From Synergistaceae bacterium (GTDB lineage Bacteria > Synergistota > Synergistia > Synergistales > Aminobacteriaceae), in NCBI GenBank assembly GCA_017458545.1, contig JAFTBA010000180.1:1-11483 (forward strand): DNA of 11,483 nt, written 5' to 3'. Position 1 is the stretch's first letter; every line of letters begins with the position of its first letter. Below the pieces are notes generated by a model, which ran no database searches, was not told where the DNA came from, and saw nothing but the letters and a program-made list of their open reading frames with translations. This document shows positions 1 through 6,293 of this stretch, piece by piece. Position numbers and translations under genes: made by a program.

Positions 1-168
1 ATTTTTTATAGGTTAAGCAGGGGTGAAATCCGCTAGCCTATGGCAGTAAAAGCAATAAAAAAATGGCTGGGGCATCAGCCATCGGAGGAGAACCCGTAAG
101 ACACTCGCAAGAGCGCAAGGTTTGTTGATACCAGAATCCCCTGCCTTTAGGTATGGGAAGTATGTCAA
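1..168 (+). mobile_element. Right end of an IS200/IS605-family (IS1341/tnpB-type) element, partial
   Basis: The clearest sign is an imperfect hairpin at 138-157: CCC 138-140 pairs with GGG 155-157, there is one C/T mismatch, then TGCC pairs with GGTA around a small TTTA loop. It is followed about 8 bases later by TCAA at 165-168. A CCC-TGCCTTTAGG-GGG hairpin shortly before a TCAA/TCAC cleavage tetranucleotide is the standard right-end layout of IS200/IS605 and IS1341-type elements. The transposase or TnpB gene would lie off the left edge. Frame 1 reads eleven codons to TAG at 34-36, then twenty more to TAA at 96-98. This could be the end of tnpB, or a tail broken by the TAG, but it is too short to identify. 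The exact outer boundary (168) is inferred. Confidence 0.6.
37..168 (+). ncRNA. Putative omega-RNA scaffold of the TnpB-type element
   Basis: This gene-free segment is rich in local structure in the plus orientation. There is a 7-bp stem with a 6-base loop (62-68 with 75-81), a stem closed by AACC 91-94 and GGTT 119-122 that contains CTC-GCAA-GAG (104-113, a GNRA tetraloop), and the right-end hairpin 138-157. GCAGGGG at 17-23 is also complementary to CCCCTGC at 138-144, which would allow a long-range pairing or pseudoknot. In characterised TnpB elements the omega-RNA covers the end of tnpB through the right end and its guide is the flanking DNA; here the guide would start at about 169. Whether this copy is transcribed or still has a partner TnpB cannot be seen. 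Confidence 0.4.
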
Positions 169-176
169 ACAACAAA

Positions 177-229
177 AACAGATGCTTTTCCCTGATTCCA
201 AATATATTTTTCAGGACATGGCATCTGTT
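177..229. repeat. 9-bp inverted repeat forming a two-part hairpin
   Basis: AACAGATGC (177-185) is perfectly complementary to GCATCTGTT (221-229). Inside it, after a symmetrical 5x5 internal loop, CCTGA (191-195) pairs with TCAGG (211-215) around a 15-base AT-rich loop. It lies just downstream of the IS right end and upstream of the candidate promoter for the flavoprotein gene, so it could be an operator or a cruciform/RNA hairpin. No T-run follows it, so it is not an intrinsic terminator. Confidence 0.4.
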
Positions 230-298
230 AATCCCTGTCAAATATTTACGGAGCATATTTCATTTGAAGCTGTCCGGCAAGAAGCAAGATAGTATTCA

Positions 299-330
299 TT
301 GCATCATTCTCTATGAAAGCATGATATTAT
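299..330 (+). promoter_or_regulatory. Weak candidate promoter for the flavoprotein gene
   Basis: TTGCAT at 299-304 could serve as a -35 box. The AT-rich stretch TGATATTAT at 322-330 follows with 17-20 bases of spacing depending on the register chosen. Transcription would start near 337, leaving a short leader before the Shine-Dalgarno AGAGGT at 358-363. The -10 match is imperfect and no better pair was seen between 169 and 371. Confidence 0.3.
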
Positions 331-371
331 ATTCCCGTCCAAAATTTTTCAGGAAAAAGAGGTATATCAGT

Positions 372-2879
372 ATGAAAAAAATTTTTAGCGCAATCCTCTG
401 CATTATGCTTTTAACGGCTAGTGCATGGGCAGCAGGTTTCACACCAGGTACTTACGAGGGCGAAGGCAAGGGCTACAGTGAAGGTTCTCCCGTTAAAGTT
501 AAAGTTACTGTTGACGCTGAGAAAATCACTGCCGTTGAAATTGACGCTCCCGAAGAAGTTCCGTTCGGAGTCCCCCTGTTCGGGAAATACGGCGATGCAC
601 TCATCGGTAAGAATGAAGCTCAAATTGACGCTGTTTCAGGCGCAACTATGACACGTGACGGAATCGTTGAGGCCGTCAGCAAAGCACTCGCTAAGGCAAA
701 AGGCGAGTCAGCTGAAAACAATGCCCCTTTAACATTCACAACAGGCGAGTATGAGGCCGAAGCTATTGGTTACAACGGCCCCGTCAAAATCAAAGCTACA
801 TTCTCAGCGTCAAAAATGACAGGACTCGAAGTCGTTTCACATACCGAAACCCCTCACGTAGGCGATATAGCATTCGGAATAATGATTCCCGAAATGCTTG
901 AGGCTAACGGCTCAGGGGTTGACGCTGTTTCAGGGGCAACGTTCTCTACCCGCGCACTCCGTAACGCCGTCAACATGGCCGCTGAAAAAGCAGCCTGCAC
1001 TAACATGGAAGCGTTCAAAAAAGCTAAGGTGGTTCACAAAGCAGGAAAACCCGAAAAATATCACTATGATGTCGTAATAATCGGCGCAGGCGGTGCAGGT
1101 GTTGCGGCAGCAGCTCAGGCAGCTCAGGACGGCAACACTGTCCTCATCATTGAGAAAAACGCTGAAGCCGGCGGTAACACTCTCGTTTCGGGAGGACAGT
1201 ATCAGAGCGTTATGCCCTACCTCGTTTGGGACCCTAAAGACCCCGATGCAACAACGGGAGTCTACAAGTTCAACGGTCAGACTTACGAGAAAGTTAAAAG
1301 TGTTCAGGGCTGTATCAATGAGCTGAAAATGATTCTTAACTGGAACGAGTCGCCTTTTGACGCTAAGTATTACGAGACTCATGAGTACGTTGCAGGTGAT
1401 GCCGCAGAACTTTCAAAGCACGGTGTTCACGCAGAATACCTCCCTGTTCTGAAAGCACTCAAAGAGGAAATCAAAGAGTATTTAGCTTGGGCACAGCCTA
1501 AACTTGACGCAGGTACTCCTGAGAATCAGCTCACATTGTTCTCAACGCTTAACCTTCATATTTTCCAGACATATTACGGAGGATTAAGGCAGAGTGCTGA
1601 CAAAAAAACATGGATTTACGGCGATGTCAATCTCGTTAAACAGTTCATCGAACGCGCTCAGGGACTCAAAGAATGGCTCGAAGCTATGGGCGCAACATTC
1701 CATGAGGACACTCAGCAGACTTTAATCGGTGCGTTATGGTATCGTGAGAATGAATTTATCGGTGCTGAAGTTGATACTGACGGCGACGGTACAAAAGAGA
1801 GTTACCCCGGACGCTGGGGAACGTATTTTGTTGCACCGCTGACGGCCATGTACAAGGCTAATCCTGCTAACAAGCTCATGCTCCGTACAACAGCTACCGA
1901 ACTCATCAAAGAAAACGGACGTATCTTCGGCGTTAAGGCCAAACGTTATGACGGTACTGAGATAACTGCTTATGCCGCTAAAGGCGTTATAGTAGCTACC
2001 GGAGGATTTGCTGCGAATTTGCGCGAGGTAGTTGACGATAATGTTTACTGGTCGCCCGAATACGTTACCCTTTCAACAAAAACCACTAACCGTTCATCGC
2101 TTCAGGGGGACGGTATAACTATGGCTGAGGAAGTCGGAGCCGCTTCAACGGGAATGGGCTTCACTCAGATGATGCCAATCTCATGGATCGACAACGGCAA
2201 TTTAGCATTCGGAGGCGGTAACTATGCGTGCTGGATAAGTCCTATAACGGGTCATCGTTTTGTTGACGAGGGGTCGGAACGCGATGTGCTTTCGCTCGCT
2301 GAGTTCAAAAGCGGAATGGATTACAAAGGGAGCAAAGGTGTATTCCTTGAGTTCTATAACGTTGAACAGAAGATGCCCGCACCTACCCAGTTACCCGAAA
2401 CAGGAGATTACCCGGGACGCTATTACAGGAGGAAAATCGCTGAGCTTCCCGAACTCTTCAAGGAACTCGGAGTCAAGGCAGACCCTAAAGTTGTTGAAGA
2501 AACTATAAGGGCTTACGATAAGGCGGTTATGACGGGCAGCGAGTTCCCAGATGTCGGTAAGGCTATTGCCTCTCGTCCTGTCGGGAACGTTCAGAAGAAT
2601 GCTGACGGAAGTTATAATCCTGACACTTATGACCTCGATAACACTGTGATGACGATAAGGTTAATGGCACCGAGTACTCACCACACTATGGGAGGAATAG
2701 TTGTTGACGAGGGAAGACATGTACGTTCAACATCAGGGAGAATCATTCCCGGGCTTTACGCTGCAGGCGAAGTAACGGGAGGTATTCACGGAGGCAACAG
2801 GCTCGGAGGTAACGCGATAACCGAGATTTTTGTTTCGGGAAGAATCGCAGCTCAGACGCTCAACGCAGAGAACAAGTAA
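372..2879 (+). CDS. Secreted flavinylated fumarate-reductase-like flavoprotein (two FMN-bind domains plus FAD_binding_2)
   Basis: 835 residues from ATG 372, which has a Shine-Dalgarno (AGAGGT, 358-363) and opens with a classical signal peptide (MKK, hydrophobic core, ASAWA cleavage near residue 20-21). The frame stays open upstream to 153, but that would bury the signal peptide. Two FMN-bind domains follow (about 24-105 and 123-205). Each carries DAVSGAT, the ApbE flavinylation motif, with acceptors Thr92 and Thr190. The FAD domain starts with a Rossmann GAGGAG at 238-243 and Glu261. Catalytic-type residues are visible: Arg637 in RFVDEGSERD, His770 in HHTMGG and Arg810 in GGNRLGGNA. The 40-residue His-Arg spacing equals that of Shewanella Fcc3 (His504/Arg544). 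The expected His365 equivalent appears to be Met601. There is no CxxCH haem motif, so electrons probably enter through the FMN domains. It probably reduces an unsaturated organic acid in the periplasm; the substrate is unknown. It is monocistronic, closed by a terminator. Confidence 0.9.
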   Translation: MKKIFSAILCIMLLTASAWAAGFTPGTYEGEGKGYSEGSPVKVKVTVDAEKITAVEIDAPEEVPFGVPLFGKYGDALIGKNEAQIDAVSGATMTRDGIVEAVSKALAKAKGESAENNAPLTFTTGEYEAEAIGYNGPVKIKATFSASKMTGLEVVSHTETPHVGDIAFGIMIPEMLEANGSGVDAVSGATFSTRALRNAVNMAAEKAACTNMEAFKKAKVVHKAGKPEKYHYDVVIIGAGGAGVAAAAQAAQDGNTVLIIEKNAEAGGNTLVSGGQYQSVMPYLVWDPKDPDATTGVYKFNGQTYEKVKSVQGCINELKMILNWNESPFDAKYYETHEYVAGDAAELSKHGVHAEYLPVLKALKEEIKEYLAWAQPKLDAGTPENQLTLFSTLNLHIFQTYYGGLRQSADKKTWIYGDVNLVKQFIERAQGLKEWLEAMGATFHEDTQQTLIGALWYRENEFIGAEVDTDGDGTKESYPGRWGTYFVAPLTAMYKANPANKLMLRTTATELIKENGRIFGVKAKRYDGTEITAYAAKGVIVATGGFAANLREVVDDNVYWSPEYVTLSTKTTNRSSLQGDGITMAEEVGAASTGMGFTQMMPISWIDNGNLAFGGGNYACWISPITGHRFVDEGSERDVLSLAEFKSGMDYKGSKGVFLEFYNVEQKMPAPTQLPETGDYPGRYYRRKIAELPELFKELGVKADPKVVEETIRAYDKAVMTGSEFPDVGKAIASRPVGNVQKNADGSYNPDTYDLDNTVMTIRLMAPSTHHTMGGIVVDEGRHVRSTSGRIIPGLYAAGEVTGGIHGGNRLGGNAITEIFVSGRIAAQTLNAENK

Positions 2880-2898
2880 AAATTTTTGTGAACGAAAA

Positions 2899-2938
2899 AA
2901 TCCCTCAGTCAATTTACGGCTGAGGGATTAATTTTTTT
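2899..2938. terminator. Bidirectional intrinsic terminator
   Basis: AATCCCTCAG (2899-2908) pairs perfectly with CTGAGGGATT (2920-2929) around an 11-base loop. A seven-T run (2932-2938) follows on the plus strand. On the minus strand the stem is followed by the complement of the A-run at 2895-2900, giving a T-run there too. It ends the flavoprotein transcript and insulates the cobamide operon. Confidence 0.9.
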
Positions 2939-2955
2939 GCAGGTACGCCGTCAGT

Positions 2956-2961
2956 TATAAT
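2956..2961 (+). promoter_or_regulatory. Consensus -10 box immediately upstream of the CobD-like start
   Basis: A perfect TATAAT lies only 6 bases before ATG 2968. Transcription initiating about 7 bases downstream of a -10 box would begin at or next to the A of the ATG, giving a leaderless mRNA. No Shine-Dalgarno is visible before this ATG, and in-frame TAA and TAG codons directly upstream rule out an earlier start. A -35 match is poor: the terminator's T-run (2932-2938) occupies the right place with 16-18 bases of spacing. Confidence 0.5.
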
Positions 2962-2967
2962 AGCTTC

Positions 2968-3966
2968 ATGAAAAACATAATGACTCTTCATGGGGCTAAC
3001 CCTGAAAATTTATACCGTTTATACGGATTGCCTGTGCCTGAAAAAATTATCGACTTCAGCACTAATACTAATGTGCTTTCATGGCCTGACATCAAAATTG
3101 ATGTTGAGCGTCTCGCGTCAAATTACCCTGACCCCGAATGTACTGAACTTCGTGAGATTATTGCCTCGCGCGAAAACATTAGCCCTTCGCGTGTTCTGTT
3201 CACCAACGGAATCAATCAGGCTATATTTCTTCTTTCAAGAGTGTTTGACTATGGTAATGTAGGTGTGTTTCAGCCGTGTTACACTGAATATTCACGGGCT
3301 TTCGGCAGTGCAGCTGACATTTCCGTAGAGGACATTAAGTCATTTAATACTGTTATCATTACTAACCCTAATAACCCGACTGGAAAATTTATCCCTGACT
3401 TTTCACGTGTAATCACTGCTAATCCTCATACACACTTTATTGTTGACGAGGCATATATAGATTTTCTCAGAGGCCGTGAACCCGAAAGGCTCACAGATTT
3501 CCCGAACGTTATAATTCTCAGGTCGCTCACTAAAATTTTTTCCCTCAGCGGCGCAAGAATAGGTTACGTTATTGCCGATGAAAAAACTATTGATAAAATG
3601 AAATCCTATATGCCCTCATGGAGCGTTAATGCCTTTGCTCAGGAATTGGCACTGCGTTTTCTGTGTGATGATGAATTTCTTGAACGCACTCAGGATTTTT
3701 ACCGTCTCAATACTCCTATCTTCATTGAGAGTTTGAGGTCTGAAGGTTTTGAGGTGTTAGACTCGGATGTTCATTACTTTCTTGTTAGAGTCAATGATGA
3801 CATGAAGGTCATAAGGCATTTGCTTACAAGAGGTATAGCTGTCAGGCATACGAGGAATTTCAGGGGGCTTGATGGGAAATATATAAGGGTAGCGACAAGG
3901 CAGCCCGAAGAGAACAGGCTGTTTGTTGAGGCCATGAGGGAAATTGCAAGGGAGGTTTTTAGATGA
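2968..3966 (+). CDS. cobD: CobD-like L-threonine-O-3-phosphate decarboxylase (PLP fold type I)
   Basis: 332 residues of the aspartate-aminotransferase fold I group. The N-terminal pattern LHGANPENLYRLYG followed by IDFSTNTN resembles the HGGN...DFSANINP signature of CobD, which separates it from HisC. Other landmarks are NPNNPTG at 133-139, Asp160 in VDEAYIDF (pairs with the PLP ring nitrogen), the Schiff-base Lys189 in RSLTKIFSLSGARIGY, and an IRVATRQPEEN motif near the C-terminus with the carboxylate-binding Arg. CobD makes (R)-1-aminopropan-2-yl phosphate for the nucleotide-loop arm of cobamides, a cytoplasmic step before CbiB. The adjacent CobQ-like gene supports this role. The stop codon overlaps the next start (ATGA), so the two are probably translationally coupled. 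A histidinol-phosphate aminotransferase is the main alternative, but no his genes are nearby. Confidence 0.8.
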   Translation: MKNIMTLHGANPENLYRLYGLPVPEKIIDFSTNTNVLSWPDIKIDVERLASNYPDPECTELREIIASRENISPSRVLFTNGINQAIFLLSRVFDYGNVGVFQPCYTEYSRAFGSAADISVEDIKSFNTVIITNPNNPTGKFIPDFSRVITANPHTHFIVDEAYIDFLRGREPERLTDFPNVIILRSLTKIFSLSGARIGYVIADEKTIDKMKSYMPSWSVNAFAQELALRFLCDDEFLERTQDFYRLNTPIFIESLRSEGFEVLDSDVHYFLVRVNDDMKVIRHLLTRGIAVRHTRNFRGLDGKYIRVATRQPEENRLFVEAMREIAREVFR

Positions 3967-4118
3967 AATACACAGTAGTTATTCACAAAGATATTCAGGA
4001 AGGAGGATACTGGGGTGAATGTCCTGAGCTTCCGGGCTGTTACACTCAGGGTGAGTCTGTTGATGAACTCATGATGAACATGAAGGAAGCTGTTGCACTC
4101 TACATTACGGAGGATTAA
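3963..4118 (+). CDS. HicB-like (UPF0150) small protein, orphan
   Basis: 51 residues starting at an ATG that overlaps the preceding stop by 4 bases (ATGA), with a strong GGGAGG (3950-3955) seven bases upstream. The sequence matches the short HicB antitoxin core: YTVVIHKD, then GGYWGECPELPGCYTQGES, then a helix DELMMNMKEAVALYI. In HicAB systems this RNase-H-like fold binds and blocks the HicA mRNA interferase. No HicA-like ORF (a small basic protein with a GSH motif) is next to it, and there is no C-terminal DNA-binding helix-turn-helix, so it is a solitary partner domain. It sits between two cobamide genes, and its own end supplies the GGAGG ribosome site for the next one. Its function here is unknown. 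The gene is easily missed because of its size. Confidence 0.75.
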   Translation: MKYTVVIHKDIQEGGYWGECPELPGCYTQGESVDELMMNMKEAVALYITED

Positions 4119-4120
4119 TC

Positions 4121-4996
4121 ATGAACGGTCTTATGATTCAGGGAACATCTAGCGGTTCGGGAAAGAGTTTTATTGTTACGGGACTGTGCCGTCTGCTCTC
4201 AAACATCGGGTTTAACGTCTGCCCGTTCAAATCCCAAAACATGAGCAACAACTCAGTCACCACTCATAACGGACTCGAAATCAGCACTGCTCAGGCAGTT
4301 CAGGCAAAAGCAGCCCGACTCATTCCCGAAACATTCATGAACCCCATACTCCTCAAACCACGTCATGATAAGTCCTCCGAAATCATACTTAACGGCAGAC
4401 TCTACTCCCGTTCGACAGACGGCTACAGGAATTTTGCTCAGACAGAAGGGATTAACGCAATCCGCAAAGCACTGACTCACATCAGCAAAAACTTTGACGC
4501 CGTCATCATCGAAGGTGCAGGAAGCCCCGCAGAAATCAACCTCAATTCAACCGAGATCGTCAACATGCGTATTGCCCGTGAAGCTGATGTACCTGTTATT
4601 CTTACTGCTGACGTTGACAGAGGCGGTTCACTCGCTGCGGTTGTCGGTACTCTGGAACTCTTAGGCAATGACCGCGAAAGGGTCAAAGGCATAATCTTCA
4701 ACATGTTCAGGGGCGATATTAACCTCTTCAATGACGCTGTGAAATGGACTGAGGATTACACGGGCGTTAAAGTCATAGGCGTTGTACCATTCGTGAAAAA
4801 TATCAAACTCCCTGAAGAAGACAGCCTCGTAACAATAAGACACTCAAAAAATTACGGTGAGCATGAAGTTACTGACACACTCACCGATGATGATAATGCT
4901 TTCGATTTTATTGCCGATGTACTGTCGAAATCGCTTGATGTTGATTACGTTCTCAGACTAATACGCCGTGAAGACACCACGCTTCAGCCTCAGTGA
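4121..4996 (+). CDS. cobQ: CobQ/CbiP-like cobyric acid synthase lacking the glutamine amidotransferase domain
   Basis: 291 residues; normal cobyric acid synthases are about 480-510. The N-terminal dethiobiotin-synthetase-like ATPase domain is complete: P-loop GTSSGSGKS (8-16), CPFKSQNMSNNS (34-45), the ISTAQAVQAKAAR region, NPILLKP, EGAGSPAEINL (131-141), DVDRGGS, FRGD (196-199) and PEEDSL (231-236). The class I amidotransferase domain, with its Cys nucleophile and catalytic His, is absent. About twenty acidic and polar residues lead straight into FDFIADVLSKSLDVDYVLRLI, which resembles the tail that normally follows the amidotransferase domain. CobQ amidates adenosylcobyrinic a,c-diamide at four positions. 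This form would need free ammonia or a separate amidotransferase, or it may be non-functional. GGAGG at 4109-4113 supports ATG 4121. Its last 14 codons overlap the end of miaB on the other strand. Confidence 0.8.
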   Translation: MNGLMIQGTSSGSGKSFIVTGLCRLLSNIGFNVCPFKSQNMSNNSVTTHNGLEISTAQAVQAKAARLIPETFMNPILLKPRHDKSSEIILNGRLYSRSTDGYRNFAQTEGINAIRKALTHISKNFDAVIIEGAGSPAEINLNSTEIVNMRIAREADVPVILTADVDRGGSLAAVVGTLELLGNDRERVKGIIFNMFRGDINLFNDAVKWTEDYTGVKVIGVVPFVKNIKLPEEDSLVTIRHSKNYGEHEVTDTLTDDDNAFDFIADVLSKSLDVDYVLRLIRREDTTLQPQ

Positions 4997-6293
4997 TTTT
5001 GACCTTCACGAACTGACCGAGTAATGACGCACTGCCCTCAAAGATTACTACTTTGTCGCTCGGAGTTCTCCCCTGTAACAGCCCTTCACCTTTAGGCGCA
5101 GGGTCGTCAACAAGAATCTCGAATATTTCTCCCGTTAATGCCCTGTTAATTTCGAGCGTTATTCTGTCCTGAAGCTCATTGAGTTTGTTGAGACGTTCGA
5201 GCCTTAACTCAACGGGTAATGCTCCTTCCATAGTTGCGGCTGGAGTACCTTCGCGTTCGGAATATGCAGCACTGTGAACGAGGTCGAATCTTATCTCGTT
5301 CAACAGGCTCATCGAGTCGTTGAAGTCCTCTTCAGTTTCACCGGGAAATCCCACGATTAAATCAGTGGTAAGTCCCAAGCCTGAAATTTTCTCACGGGTC
5401 ATTCTCACCTTATCGATGTATTCTTCGCGCGTGTATTTTCGGTTCATCATTCGCAAAACTCTCGTACTCCCCGATTGAACGGGAAGGTTCAGCGAGGGGC
5501 ATACCGTTTCAATTCCCGACATAACATCAACAATATCCTCCGTGAAATCCTGCGGCAATGACGTTACGAATCTTACCCGTTTAATTCCGTTCATAGCTGC
5601 AACTTTTTCGAGAAGCCATGCGAAATTCAAACCTATATCTTTACCGTAACTGTTCACGTTCTGGCCGAGCAGTGTAATCTCTTTAACGCCGTCATCAATC
5701 AGCATTCTGCACTCGTCAAAAATATCTTCGGGTTTGCGCGAAACAAAACGCCCCCTGACATAAGGGACAATGCAGTAAGTACAGAAATTATCGCACCCGT
5801 GTGCAATCGTTACGTAGGCTTTGTGTTTGTTAGCGCGTTTAATAGTGATGTTATCGGAGTCAAAATTGAGGGTGTGAAACTCTTTCGGGTCATCATCGAG
5901 AAGATTTATGCGTGATTTAGGGTGTGAGGTTATCTGTTCGATTGCGTCAGGCAAAAGCCCTATATGTCTTGGCCCTGCAATGAGTCTGACGTAAGGGAAT
6001 CGGTTTAACGCATTAAGTCCTATACGCTGTGCTATGCACCCTGTTAGAGCGACTAAGGGACGGTGAGATTTCTTCCACGATGAGTCGTAGAGGCCCAGTT
6101 CGCTCCAAACTTTTTGCTCAGCTTTTGCGCGGACACTGCACCCCGTAATCATAATCACATCGGCTTCGTTCTCGCTGACTTCCTCCCAGCCCCTTGAACA
6201 AAGAACTGTTCTTACCCTGTCAGCGTCATAGACGTTCATCTGACAGCCGTAGACTTTTACGTGAAAAGTTTTGTTGTTTTTGTTACCGCTCAT
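4953..6293 (-). CDS. miaB: tRNA-2-methylthio-N6-dimethylallyladenosine synthase
   Basis: 446 residues, the usual length for the methylthiotransferase family. The N-terminal UPF0004 domain carries the three cluster-binding cysteines Cys17 (VKVYGCQMN), Cys52 (ITGCSVRAKAE) and Cys86 (LTGCIAQR). The radical-SAM motif is Cys167, Cys171 and Cys174 (GCDNFCTYC, CxxxCxxC) followed by IVPYVRGRFVSR. TDLIVGFPGETEEDF is also typical, and a C-terminal TRAM domain spans about 375-440. MiaB adds a methylthio group to i6A37 in tRNAs reading UNN codons. MiaB is favoured over RimO or MtaB because of CQMN and IVPYVRGR. Its ATG shares a base with the upstream purB stop (TAATG), and the AGGAG for it lies inside purB, so it should be co-transcribed and translationally coupled. 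No terminator is visible after its stop. Confidence 0.93.
   Translation of the reverse strand: MSGNKNNKTFHVKVYGCQMNVYDADRVRTVLCSRGWEEVSENEADVIMITGCSVRAKAEQKVWSELGLYDSSWKKSHRPLVALTGCIAQRIGLNALNRFPYVRLIAGPRHIGLLPDAIEQITSHPKSRINLLDDDPKEFHTLNFDSDNITIKRANKHKAYVTIAHGCDNFCTYCIVPYVRGRFVSRKPEDIFDECRMLIDDGVKEITLLGQNVNSYGKDIGLNFAWLLEKVAAMNGIKRVRFVTSLPQDFTEDIVDVMSGIETVCPSLNLPVQSGSTRVLRMMNRKYTREEYIDKVRMTREKISGLGLTTDLIVGFPGETEEDFNDSMSLLNEIRFDLVHSAAYSEREGTPAATMEGALPVELRLERLNKLNELQDRITLEINRALTGEIFEILVDDPAPKGEGLLQGRTPSDKVVIFEGSASLLGQFVKVKITEAEAWCLHGVLV

Noticed and set aside
56..83. Hairpin followed by a T-run when read on the minus strand, like an intrinsic terminator
   Set aside because: No minus-strand gene lies to its right. 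The same stem is explained as part of the structured right-end/omega-RNA segment read on the plus strand, so termination may be incidental.
11..150. Riboswitch (cobalamin or FMN) suggested by the GGGTGAAATCC stretch and the long-range GCAGGGG/CCCCTGC pairing
   Set aside because: Other conserved blocks of both classes are missing, and the 3' part fits an IS605-type right-end hairpin instead. A promoter and 200 bases separate it from the next gene.
153..371. N-terminal extension of the flavoprotein from ATG 153
   Set aside because: It would place the signal peptide 73 residues inside the protein, it overlaps the IS end, and the ATG at 372 has its own ribosome site.
930..1382. 150-codon open frame on the minus strand
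   Set aside because: It lies wholly inside the flavoprotein gene, whose frame has clear family motifs here; the antisense translation shows no recognisable domain.
4840..4952. Frameshift as the cause of the short CobQ-like protein
   Set aside because: Only about 110 bp lie between the ATPase end and miaB, too little for a 200-residue amidotransferase domain in any frame, and the normal C-terminal tail is in frame.
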